Shown one piece after another: positions 46,120 to 57,044 of a stretch of 64,000 bases of DNA. The stretch lies in assembly GCA_009809945.1 (NCBI GenBank), contig WTPW01000030.1, positions 706,042 to 770,041 on the forward strand, in the 5' to 3' direction. The notes beneath the pieces are model-generated. The model was not told the DNA's origin and ran no database searches. It worked only from the letters and a program-made list of their open reading frames with translations. The DNA comes from Gigaspora margarita (taxonomy: Eukaryota; Glomeromycota; Glomeromycetes; Diversisporales; Gigasporaceae). Position numbers and translations under genes: made by a program. Positions within the stretch are counted from its first letter, which is position 1. The number at the start of each line of letters is the position of its first letter.

Positions 46120-46822
46120 CGCGAATAATTAGAGCATATAAATAAAAACCGAGATCTATATATAAATTTTAAATAATAATATTATACTATACATAGTTTT
46201 GATAATTAATTAATAGAGCTTATACTAATAGATAAACTATATCGAATTTATTCCACCCTAGTTTTTTCAGTTTTTTTCTAATACCATTATAAAATATATT
46301 TTAATTCATATTATATTAACTTGGGCAATTAAAAAAAACCCAAATTTTATTAGCATTTCTTTATAAATTAAGTTTCCGTTCCTGGGTTTGCACGATGACA
46401 TCGCACAGTTATCTTACTATATAAAAGCCTCATTCACATGATGAGCAAAAAAATATAAATACAACCTAAGTACGATAAAAATCTTTAGGGGCATGTTCAG
46501 AACAGCACAGCACGTATAGAACATATAATATATAAAGCACAGCACGTATAGAACACATAATATATAAAGTACAGCACGTATAGAGCATGTATGGCACTAT
46601 ATTATCATATGTTCGGTATATATAATATATATATAAAATACAATACAATACAATACAATACAATATATATAAAATTATATCACGACGATCCTTTCCTTTC
46701 TAACTAATAAGGAAAAGTGGCGGATCACAAGTCACCTTTACGCCTAAAACAACACGCATATGGACAAACACGGACAAAAATGGCAAGGATCATAGATACT
46801 TCAACGAATAATCTTATATGGG
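46120..46822. repeat. Intergenic with 32-bp tandem repeat and (AATAC)n
   Basis: Three units of about 32 bp containing ACAGCACGTATAGARCA start near 46506, 46538 and 46570. A pentanucleotide run, AATAC repeated about five times, lies at about 46637-46665. The rest is AT-rich without a gene; the 65-codon minus frame across the repeats is spurious. Confidence 0.8.
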
Positions 46823-47368
46823 AGTTAATATATGATAATTTGAGAAATCATTATATTAAAAAATTATGAATTTCAAATCGTTTCTCCTCGAAATTTAACA
46901 TATTAACTTAACTAAAAAAAATTTACAAGCTTGCTCAATGCACTCTATAGTTTAAATAAAAATAGCGATTTTTTAAATGTTTTAACAAATTTAATAAAAA
47001 TTTATCAAAACTAGCATTTTACTATAGATCATCGTATTTGTTACACGAAAAATCGCACTAATTATTTTTATATGAGACTATACATATAAATGATTTACAT
47101 AGTACAATGGACACCCCATAGATACGTGAGATGCGCATAATGATAATACAAATTAGTGTAAACCCCAAAAATTTTTTAACTGAATAAATCTTAATATTGT
47201 TTATAAAAAAAAAAAAACTATTGTAAAGTTAATATTTAGGAATTGGTGTAACTTTCGATATATTAATTAAATTGAATATCGACAATTTTTTTTTTTTTCT
47301 TTCTTTTACCATATCATCTTCATCTTAATTCAAAGAAAGAATAATTAAGAAAAGTTATCAAATTTATC

Positions 47369-48509
47369 ATGTCTTTTAATAATCTTATTTCAATACCAGT
47401 TGACTTTTCTATAGAATTTGCTAAAATAATTGGAAATATTTGTGATCCCTTTATTACTCCTTTAGAAAATGTTTTTAAATCAAGTTTACAAAATTTATTT
47501 CCATCTTTTTATAATAATGCAGTGGAATTTTTGGAATTAAGTCAATCTCCATTTACATCACAGTTGCCATTAATGAATCTTTTTCATGTATTAATAATTT
47601 GTCTCACATATTTAACAATTGTATTCACCGGAAAACAAATTATGGCAAATTTTTCTAAATTTTCTGTTAAAAACTTAAGCATATTTCATAATTTGTTTTT
47701 GGTTACTTTGAGTGCTTATATGTGTACTACCATATTGTATGAAGCTTGGAGACAAGGATATTCGTTGTTTACTAATCCTGAAGATAGATCCGAGGAAGGT
47801 TTTCAGGTAGAATATCTTTTGTTCAATGATTTTACAAAAAAATCTGGTTTTTTTTAACTATGAAATTATATATTTAATATGTAATAATATAATATTTAGA
47901 TGGCAAAATATATTTGGTTATTCTATGTTTCGAAAATTGCTGAATTTATGGATACTTTCATTATGATATTAAAAAAGAATAATCATCAAGTCACTTTCTT
48001 ACATGTTTACCATCATTCTTCCATATTTATTATTTGGTGGTGGGTTACCTATGTTGCTCCAACTGGTGAAACTTACTTTAGTGCTGCTTTGAACTCTGGT
48101 ATAATTTATCTACTTTATTTTTTAATTTTATTTTTTAATTTTTATTTTTAATTTTTTTTATAATGTATTCTCATTTATTTCTTTTTTTTTATTTTTAATT
48201 GCAGCTGTTCATGTTGTGATGTATGGTTACTATCTTAGTACTACCCTTTCAATGCCAATTCGATTTATTAAGCGTTATATAACTTTGTTCCAAATGATTC
48301 AATTCACATTTAATATGCTTCAAGCTACTTATGATATCTTTTATTTCAAAGTATTGCATCCTGAACTTGAAAAAACTTATCCATTTGGTTTAACTTTAAT
48401 ACTTTGGTTTTATATGTGGACCATGTTAGGATTATTCGCCAATTTCTTTAGGGCTGATCGTAAACGTGAAGCTGAAGCTAAAACTAAAGCTACAAAGAAA
48501 ATTCAATAG
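47369..48509 (+). CDS. ELO-family very-long-chain fatty acid elongase (3-ketoacyl-CoA synthase), 313 aa
   Basis: The coding sequence joins 47369-47806, 47900-48098 and 48205-48509 (introns 93 and 106 bp, GT...AG). This gives 313 residues, typical for the family. All ELO signatures are present: KIAEFMDT (KxxExxDT, about 157-165), HVYHH (HxxHH, 181-185), NSAVHVVMYGYY (NxxxHxxMYxYY, across exons 2-3) and TLFQMIQF (TxxQxxQF). ELO proteins are multi-pass endoplasmic-reticulum membrane enzymes that condense malonyl-CoA with acyl-CoA in chain elongation. The Lys-rich tail, KREAEAKTKATKKIQ, suits an ER membrane protein. The chosen ATG gives the longest frame and is lost in the pseudogene copy. Substrate chain length cannot be read from sequence. 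A broken duplicate lies at 16484-17624. Confidence 0.93.
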
Positions 48510-48706
48510 ATTTATTATAATTATTATTATTTAGGTTATGTTATTCTTGTTTAGGATCTATGTGCATTTAAAAATAATTAAAACAAGCATGGATTTACCT
48601 TTTTTTTTATTTGAAATATTAGTTAAAAATCTCTTTATTTTATATTACATATATATTTGTTTTATGAAAAATAAAATTGTGTCCATATGTAATATAGTAT
48701 AATCTA

Positions 48707-48960
48707 TCCCTTAAATCATTTTAAATTCATAGAAAATTTGCCCAAACTTCTAATAAAAATTTTTTTTAATGATATTTAAGAATAAAAATTGAATTTTTGT
48801 AATATTTATATTTAAATTATATGATAAAAAAATTTAGGTTATATATAAGTTGAAAAATATACAAATTTAAACTTTTTTTTATTAAAAAAATAATTTATAA
48901 TTTCTTAATAAACTTTTTAAATATTAGTTTTAAATCTATTATTTTTATTATTAACAACAT
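48707..48960. mobile_element. TCYCTTA-family element, half copy in duplication B
   Basis: After TA (48705-48706) the sequence reads TCCCTTAAATCATTT and continues as in the half copy at 17811. One end and half of the interior are present. It lies about 200 bp downstream of the elongase stop codon. The right border is approximate. Confidence 0.6.
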
Positions 48961-49500
48961 AATATATTTGTAAATTGATAATTTTTTTCTACAAATTTTA
49001 TTTTATTTCATGATCTAGTGATCAGAATTTGGCAATTTTGTTACCATGTCTTATTGAGTAAATCAGATCATGATCACTACATTATGAGATATTTAACGCA
49101 CCACCAAAATCATGTACGTAATCGTTTATTATTTCAATCTAAGTATAATAATAACAGAATTACGAGATTCAAAAAAATTGTTATTATATTATTATCATTA
49201 TTATTATTTAAAGAATTTACTTAATAATTATTACTGCAAACTCTAAGTTAAATTACATTCAATTCAAATATATTTTAATACATGTACTGTATAAAACTTT
49301 AAATGCTACTAAAATGTATTTTTATTATGGCCACTACAAGTTTTTGGAAACTTTTTTGCCCATTCAAAATCTTTAATGTCATCCACTATTTTTTGGATAG
49401 GTTTTTAAAGCCATGTTTTTTGTTTTGAAAGATTATTAGATTTTTCAAGACAATCAAGTGCCTAAAACATAAAATACATTAATATTAATATGAAAATATA

Positions 49501-50275
49501 AGGTGCACTGTCCTATTTCTACAAGCTTTTTTTTGCTACATACAAAATTTTTTAAAAAATAAATATCTTTTTATAAAATTATGTATATATAATCTATAAC
49601 TAATTTATTATTTAAATATATAAAAATTAAACCAACTATATATGTATAATTTTTTTTTAGTTAATAAAAAAAATATTCAATAAATTTTATAAAAATTTAA
49701 AGGTGCGACCTATTTCCACAAATAGTAAAACAGATTTTGATCCATTGACCCATTTTGAATGATTTAACTACCAAAATATTCATCTCAATAAGACGATTCC
49801 AATGAGCCTAAAATCATCAAAATCCAATCACTGGATCCCAAGATCGTTCAACTTTTTTATAATAATATTTTTATTATTTTAAAGCTATAAAACACTATTA
49901 AAATCACTATTAAAATCACACAAAAGTTGAACGATCTCAGGATCCTGTGATTGGATTTTAATGATTTTGAGCTTGTCAGAATCGTCTCATTGAGACGAAC
50001 ATTTCGGTAGTTAAATCACTCAAAACGGATAAGTAGATCAAAAGTTATTAGCAATTCTATAAATTAGTTTATGTATTAAAATAAAACAAACCTTTAGATA
50101 ATCTTAAAATTCTGTAATCAGATTTTAGCAGTTATGGGCTTGTTTAAAATGTTTAACTAAGGTAATTATTTTAATAGTAAAATTACCCCAAATAAAGCTA
50201 GTGAATTAAAAGATATTTACTGTTCTTTACTATTTGTGAAAATAGTGTAGTTTGTGGAAATAGGGCAGACCACCT
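49501..50275. mobile_element. Hairpin-forming TIR element (775 bp)
   Basis: The left end AGGTGCACTGTCCTATTTC and the right end GAAATAGGGCAGACCACCT are inverted. TA lies on both sides (49499-49500, 50276-50277). A second left-end-like sequence, AGGTGCGACCTATTTCCAC, at 49701 matches the right end more closely, so a second insertion or internal duplication is possible. The centre is a large imperfect hairpin: about 117 bp at 49738-49860 pairs with 49925-50042 (e.g. TGATTTAACTACCRAAAT, CCAATCACWGGATCC) around a loop of about 65 bp. It is non-coding. Confidence 0.72.
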
Positions 50276-50537
50276 TAGTAATAATAAAAAAAAATTTTAT
50301 ACTTCATGAAGAGATTTTTTTACTTTCTTAAAATTTCAGATTTGGATTCACTATCTTTAGTACTCAATCTCTCATTATATATGTTTACATTTTCTGAATT
50401 TACAAAGTCAACCATTAATTTATCTTGTGCATGATTAATTAAAGTTGGTCGAATATTTTTCTATAAAATTTTCTTTGCTTCCAAAATAAAAGGATACTGA
50501 GAATTTTGTTGCATCTAAATTAAAGGGTTTTAAAAAA

Positions 50538-50778
50538 TGGTGCATTGTGCACCTCTTTTATGCATCTCACAATTTTACTAGAGTAACTCCTATTGCATTT
50601 TTAATAAAAAATGCTCCTCTCCGATATTACCTTAGACTCTAATTTTAAATTAATCCTAAATCTAACCCTAACTCTAAGTTCAACTCTAATCTTCTAACCT
50701 CCTAACTCTAACACTAATTCCAATTATTATTATTTATATTTGCTACTATAGAGGTGCATCATGATGCACAGTGCACCA
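50538..50778. mobile_element. Short TIR element (241 bp)
   Basis: The ends TGGTGCATTGTGCACCTC and its inverted form, GATGCACAGTGCACCA, are imperfect inverted repeats. Between them is a tract of CTAACTCTAA-like words. No clear target duplication was seen in the A-rich flanks, so the superfamily is open. Confidence 0.6.
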
Positions 50779-50929
50779 AATTATAAATTTCTAAATTAAA
50801 ATAAGATTAAATTTAAAATTTTTTTTAAAAAATAATATAAAAACAGATCTTTTGAAAAAATGATGCATCCATATTCCCAAAAGGATTAACAAGATGTTTG
50901 CATAATAAAAATATGATTTTCAAAAAATA

Positions 50930-51165
50930 TTAACTATCTCAAGATTCATATGCATATTGCTTTCTCCTTCAATATCTTATAAATTATATGTTTATGCTCT
51001 TCAGATTTTATAGTATTTTCTTTTTGCTTGCAAATATTATTTAAAATTTGGTCCTCTTCTTTTCTTTTTCAGCTTTCATTTATTCAGTTTGAACACTCAA
51101 AGCATGTTTTTTGATTACTTTAAAATGCAATAATGGGTTTTACAGTTTGACAAGATGAACAAGTC
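50930..51165 (-). pseudogene. Relic of a small CxxC zinc-binding protein gene
   Basis: On the minus strand a frame reads TCSSCQTVKPIIAF, a stop, then SNQKTCFECSN, then further stops and EHKHIIYKILKEKAIC. The spacing C-x2-C...K-T-C-x2-C matches small zinc-binding proteins that I recall as a large family in Rhizophagus. The frame is interrupted by several stops, so it is dead. The gene's downstream part may have been split by the two TIR elements at 49501 and 50538. Confidence 0.35.
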
Positions 51166-54124
51166 TTGTATTTTCCATTTTATGATATTCAAAGAAAAAA
51201 TTTCAATATAGATAGCTATTTATATTATTACATATATTATTATTTATTATTATTAAATATTATCATTATTGTATCAATCATTAATTTTATTAATTTTAAT
51301 ATACAGCAAATAAATTTAAAACCTAATTATGTACATAATCTTGGTGGTGGTACTAGGTGGGTCGAAGATATTTGATTTCTGAAGCAGAGCAGAGGAAGTT
51401 TAAGTCCAAACAATAGGTAAGCCTGTATGGGTTCCAATGTCCATTTGCAAGATTATAAAATAATACAAAATTTGCTTAATTGATCAAAATCATATCATTT
51501 ATTGTTTTTTTTTAAAATAAATTTTTGATAAAAATTATATCACTATTTTTTTTTAAAAAAAAAATTTGGTCAAAGTCATTTTAGTTAAAAAAAAAAATAA
51601 ATAAATATTCAATCAAAATTATAACAGTTATTGTTTTTCTCTTGGGAGCACTTATATGCAATTTTAGCATCAGCAAAATAAATATACGAAATCTTTTGAA
51701 AGAAATTGCATGCTGAAATTTTTCAAAAGAATTGTGATTAATGCTAAATCTTTCGAAAGAATCACAATCTTTCAAACGATTTTCTTTCGAAAGATTTTGA
51801 AATATATTGCAAAATATTTTGAAATATTTGCAAAATATTTGAAATATATTGCGAAATAGTGCAAATAAAAAAATGCAACCCTACCTAATTACTCTTCTTC
51901 AGGATCACAGAAGGTAATATTTCACATATTATCAGATTATTTTGTATTATTTTGCAATATTTCACATATTATCAGATTATTTCACATTATTTTACAATAT
52001 TTTACAAAATTTAAAAATTTTTTAAAAAAATAAATAATGATATACATATTCAAATAATCAAATTTTTGATTGTTTTCATTAGCTATGTACTTAGATGCAA
52101 ATATATATTTATTTCTGTATAAAGAAGATTTTTCTTAGCATTTGTTTTTTTATTAGCTAGAAGGCTCATGCATATATAAACAAGTTTGTAACTCATATTA
52201 TTTGAACTATTTTTCTTTTTGATATAGTTTAGTATTTTTTTATTAATGGTATCAATTGCATATTGGAAAAATTTTGTTGGGCTTTATTATAAGCATTTTT
52301 TAAAACAAATTAGAGAATCCCTCCAAACTGCATATATAGATCTTTAATCTTGTCTATTTCAAAATAATTAATATAATAGATCTGTATTGACTATACTTGC
52401 ATATATTTTATTGTAGAACCTAATATTTATCAAATTTTTGATAGTTACCTTTTTCTAGATAAACAAACAAGAATGTTTTGGTTGCACATAGCTATCTACA
52501 ATATACCAAGTGTCTGGCTTATTCAAATATTAATTGAAAATAAATAGATTTTTAATTCTTTATTACTAAAATAATTGGATCATTATTGACCTTATAGTAT
52601 ATAACTGTTTTACTCTTATTTGTAAGCTTGTATAAGAGGTAGTGGCTAAATAAGTTTTTCCAATTTTTGAATTGCTGGTTATTTACAAATTTTTATATTT
52701 TTTTATCCAAAACAATCTCTTCTAAATTAATATAACATTTGTGAATTAATACAACAGATGGTTGGAATAGCTTTTTAAACAAATAATTATCATCAGATAG
52801 CTGAAGAAACTTTTCATTAATTTTTACATTTTTCAAAAACTTCCAAAACTTTGATAGTTTTTCATCAAATTCATCTTTGGAGTTTGATACTTTATAAAAG
52901 GAACTTGCTTATTAAAATAATTTGTAATTTTATTCAATCTTTTTTTTTTCTATTGTAAAAATATAAGAATCAGTATTTTTTATCTATGATTGACCAGGAC
53001 AAAAACTCTTATAATAGTATTGGTGTGTGTCTGAGCCAAGCCATAATGGAGTCAAATTCTCTTCTTCTTATACTTATAGAACAGATATAGTAAAATTACT
53101 GCATGAGTATTTTACCTAAAAACATACTAACCAATTCTATTTTATTGTTTATGGAAACTGCCATTTTATATTCTTTCAAGTTCCAATTTTTTAAGTTCTT
53201 TAGTATCTTCCTAATTTTCAAGCACAGTGAATTTTGTGATTTACTTTTTGTTGCTATTATATTTTCTACTTTATAAAAAGTATTCAATTTATTTACACTC
53301 CATTCAGAGAAATATTTACTCCAAAACCCTATTAAATTTATTATTAAAATATTTGCATTATAAATATATCAACAACACACACTTACTAGAATACTTGAGT
53401 TCTATAAAATATTACTGGGAAGTTGGCTTGTTACTCTTTTTAGCATATTGATTATGTTTACATAAAAAGTTTAAAGTTTATAATAATCTTAAAATAATAT
53501 AATACAAATATCTAATAATAATAACTAATAACAAAGGTTTACTATAAAGAGCTAAAAGTTTAAATGATTTATAACTATCAATATGGGCATAACTTATGTT
53601 AAAATAAATCCTTGTAGATTTAGAAATAATGAAATTGATTCTAAATGAAACTATATTGACTGATTTGTTTGACCCCAAAATCAACCAATCATAATTGAGG
53701 GTTATCAAAAAATTTTGTACTTAAAATTATTTGAGCAAATTTTTATAAAAATGGTTTTTTAAACTAACTTTGTACTTCTAATTAAATATGTAGAAAATTA
53801 TAAGATTTACATATTTCATTATAAGTCAAAAGTATGTTTAAAAGGCCATAATTTTAAAAAAAAATGCTTCTAAATTTGCTCTTGATAGTTACCAACCAAT
53901 CAAAAAATGGCAAACCAATACTAAAAACCTAAATATATCAATAATGGTAACAGTACTTTGTTAAAATTAGTATAGCTGTTTTATTCGATTTTTTTTGTTT
54001 TTATCTTGTCTAGAGGTTAAAAAGCTCTTTTTTAGTTGTATACAGGTGCTTCATTTTTTACTTTTTTTGATATTAAAAAAAGTCCGAAAATCAAAACCAA
54101 CCAATATGTTCTTTATTAGAAATG
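51166..54124. other. AT-rich stretch with unreadable coding remnants
   Basis: On the minus strand between about 52910 and 52150 there are protein-like pieces (SNSKDEFDEKLSKFWKFLKN, LFKKLFQPSVVLIHKCYINL) separated by stops; no family was recognised. A two-unit 41-bp repeat (AATATTTCACATATTATCAG) lies near 51917-52000. The + frame 51166-51375 and minus frame 53478-53708 have no supporting feature. Confidence 0.4.
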
Positions 54125-54210
54125 CAGTAGAAAATGTCACGGCTTATGCTATAACTAGTTAAGGCATAAGTTTTAGTTGGTTACGGCTTAAGCTGTAACA
54201 CTTTCTACTG
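54125..54210. mobile_element. 86-bp palindromic mini-element
   Basis: The left CAGTAGAAAATGTCACGGCT and the right AGCTGTAACACTTTCTACTG are inverted over about 28 bp; almost the whole element can fold into a hairpin. A TG dinucleotide flanks each side. The superfamily is unknown. It may be an internally deleted MITE. Confidence 0.65.
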
Positions 54211-54249
54211 TGTCTCTATTCTTTATACATGACGAGGGATGGGATAGTT

Positions 54250-54900
54250 ATGGTTATAGCTGTTTGTGACCGACTATAGGCATAACCAATTCTAGTCAGT
54301 CAGAGGGGCTTAGCTGACCAACTAAATTATAGCTGATGCCGGATTTCAAAACATGGATTAGCCCGATAAATGCAAGATCCCATAAAGACGATACTGTACC
54401 GACTATAAACCAGTCGGTGTTCTCCCACAATGAACAAAGCAGGCTGATTTTAATATGGAGTTCAAAAGTTACAGCTGTTTTCATAAATTTTGAACTTGGA
54501 TTCATTTGAACCCGAAGTGGGGCAAATGAACCTGGCTTGGGTTCATTTGAAGCCAAAGTGGGATTAAGGGTTTGGGTTCGTTTAATCCGAAGTGGGATCA
54601 AATGAGCCCGGCTTTGGGTCATTTGAACCCGAAGTAGAGTAAAAGAACCCGGCTTGGGCTCATTTGAACCCAAAGTGGACCTGAAATGATCATCAAATTC
54701 ACTGGTACACAAAATACGATTCTTTGTGTAACATAAATTTGTCGATCCTTATTTTCGTGCTTTTAATCTCTTGGTTAAAGGATCCAAGAACCTTTTACAT
54801 AGTAAAATAATTGATCGACTATAGTCGGCTATTTTGCCGGTATGACCGACCACACCTAGCCGGTTATGCCTATAGTCGATAATAACCGACCGACCCATAA
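54250..54900. mobile_element. Inverted-repeat element with an internal 41-bp tandem array
   Basis: A perfect 17-bp inverted pair, CGACTATAGGCATAACC, lies at 54271-54287 and, inverted, at 54862-54878, with weaker pairing outside. Between them, 54501-54680, five units of about 41 bp begin TTCATTTGAACCCGAAGTGG; most contain the palindrome GGTTCATTTGAACC. The minus-strand ORF 54296-54712 runs across the array, but 41 is not a multiple of three and its peptide is not periodic, so I do not call a gene. Base composition is distinctly less AT-rich than upstream. Confidence 0.6.
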
Positions 54901-54907
54901 ACTCGTA

Positions 54908-55112
54908 CAGGGGGGTCGTCAAAGTCCGTCGGGATGCATCGGAGTGCATCGGAATCATGGTCGGCTAGATCGGAATTGATCAATTTTCATAAAAATTTTT
55001 ACTAATAAATCATCAAGTAAAAAAATGCACAGCTGATAATTTTGCTATAGAACTTGCTAACAACTTGGGCTAAACGCCGACCTAGATCCGACGCATCCGA
55101 CCCGGAAATTTT
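54908..55112. mobile_element. CAGGG-family MITE, copy 2 (truncated)
   Basis: After TA (54906-54907) it begins CAGGGGGGTCGTC and runs through GGAATCATGGTCGGCTAGAT and GCCGACCTAGATCCGACGCA to CCGACCCGGAAATTT, which is the 45614-45850 element read in reverse. The last part of the far terminus is missing. It lies directly beside the inverted-repeat element at 54250-54900. Confidence 0.75.
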
Positions 55113-56238
55113 ATAAAAGTTTTATAACGAACTTTTTTTAAAAAAAATTATTATAAAATTCAGTATATCAAACATACTTCAAGTATAGTTGGCAAAGTTT
55201 CAGTGTTTCGCGCTGGCGAAATAACGAAACCCTAGTTTCGACTTTCAATAAAAATTTTAAAAAGGAGAAATGATGAAACATAGCGAAACTAGAAAATCAT
55301 TACGAAACTAGTGAAACATGGAAAACTGGTGAAATTATTATCGTATGGACTAGTCCCAGCTCAACGGCCGAGTCGATATGCAGGTCGATCCTCATCCTGC
55401 ACTATTGTAGGCTGGTTGAATCGATTCTCTTATACATAAAGCATATTCAGGCTAAACAATTAACTAAAAATCTACTAGTGTACAATAATGTAGATATTCA
55501 TTAGTTCAAGTAATTTAGGTGATAAATTGGCAATAATGAATGTAAAGAACAGAAATGTTCTTTCTCAAAGACAAACCGAATAAACTTAAATAATTTAGTA
55601 TTACTTGAATTTTGGCAAGGAATAACCTGATGGCTTTGATATAGAAATGGGGCTAATTCTGATCAGAAAAATTGTTTTGGCAAAAAAGATTGGCCCGGTC
55701 GACCAGCCTGAGCTTTTTTAGGATCGATCCCGGCTTATGATTTTTCCGTCATTCCGTATCACTACTATGTCTTTTATTAAAAATTATAGAGCGCATTATT
55801 AAAACTTTAAACCTATAGTTTGTACTGAAGCCATTTATTAATAGCTATTTTGTGTAAGCAAGTAAATAACTCAATCATAAATTATTAATAATTTGTAATA
55901 ACTAGAACTAAACATCGTGAACTTGAAAAAAAATAATTGTTATATTATTGCTTGAATGGCTTGGAGATCACGGAATCGATGCTTTTTGTACTATGGCTTT
56001 GTTTAACTAGTTTTCCGGGATTTTTGAGATTTCGACGTTTCACCGAGAAGTTTCGATTTTCGTGTTTTGGCTTAGGTTTCGTCTTTCGCCATTTGGAAAT
56101 AGGTCCTAACAAACATTAACCTCGAAATCTGATGGCCATTCGCCTTATGGCAGATAATAATTCAACTTCTTTCAAAAGAACATGTTTTCAGGACTTTTAA
56201 TATAAAACAATTGATTAAAAAAACTTTTATAACTCAAT
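55113..56238. other. Non-coding stretch with GAAAC-rich words at both ends
   Basis: The section 55197-55330 is rich in GCGAAATAACGAAAC/GAAACTAG words, and 56020-56090 holds inverted counterparts (TTTCACCGAGAAGTTTCG, GTTTCGTCTTTCGCCA). This could be a degenerate TIR element of about 0.9 kb, but I could not fix the borders. The + frame 55937-56119 lies in the right arm and is probably not a gene. Confidence 0.35.
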
Positions 56239-56660
56239 TTATAATTTTAAAAAAGATTTAGTTACCCATAGAAATGATGATAAATTATGTAAAATTATCC
56301 GAAGTGGTCGATAAAGATAAATCGTAATATAGCACAATTCGGACATTGTAGGTGAAGAATTAACCCATTCTCTAAAAAAGAATATTAATATTATATTCAT
56401 GATAAATATATACACGTAAACACTTATCTTCTTACCAATTTCTAAGATGTTAATATATGTTGCTCCATCTTCGTTTGAAATCCAATTTTTGGTGCACATT
56501 CAGAATTTATTTCATATCTATTCAGGACATTTGTCATCCCGTAGTAAATATTTTCGTATTCTGAAGGAAAGAATTCAAAAATTTTATCCGGAAAAAGTAG
56601 CTTAATTTGATATTTATCATAAACATGATTCCAAATCTTTGCACTAATAATTCATTTTTA
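56239..56660 (-). pseudogene. Coding-like region, unidentified
   Basis: From about 56650 the minus strand reads YDKYQIKLLFPDKIFEFFPS, then EYENIYYGMTNVLNRYEINS, an intron-like GTAAGAAG...TTTAG at about 56440-56360, then ENGLILHLQCPNCAILRF. Codon use resembles a host gene, but no start codon or family was recognised and a stop follows the first piece. It lies about 400 bp upstream of the F-box gene on the opposite strand. Confidence 0.3.
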
Positions 56661-57044
56661 ATAAGTTTTTAGTTCCTTCAAGCAGACCATTTAGTGACTT
56701 GCGTAAATTAATAATAATGATTAATGATTACAGTACGATTTAGTACAATAAAAAGTTTCATTTGTCAAAAATAATGTCATCTCTGATCTTATCCTTTTTT
56801 TCAGCTTTAAAACTGATTCTCCATTCGTGCTACGTAATGAATAAATTTAACTATATCCGATGTGATCAAATTTTTACCAGATCCGACTTACAATCACGTT
56901 CAAATATGTCAAAATATGTCAAAATATGCAATTGTTCTGTTAATCATATGTTTCACAACATTTTTTTTCCATAATATAAGACTTTGAAGAGCAAATTCGG
57001 GTTCAATTCGTTTTAAATATTATTAAATTATTCTTTTTTAAAAA

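Larger units (their letters stand above)
46823..49363. repeat. Segmental duplication, copy B (carries the intact gene)
   Basis: This 2541-bp segment matches 15913-18454. It keeps more CpG sites than copy A across the gene and its 5' flank. Over the last several hundred bases both copies have lost CpGs. The two copies lie 31 kb apart in direct orientation, with gypsy elements between them. Confidence 0.9.

Noticed and set aside
54296-54712. 138-codon ORF over the 41-bp array
   Set aside because: The repeat period is not a multiple of three, the peptide is not periodic, and it lies in an inverted-repeat element.
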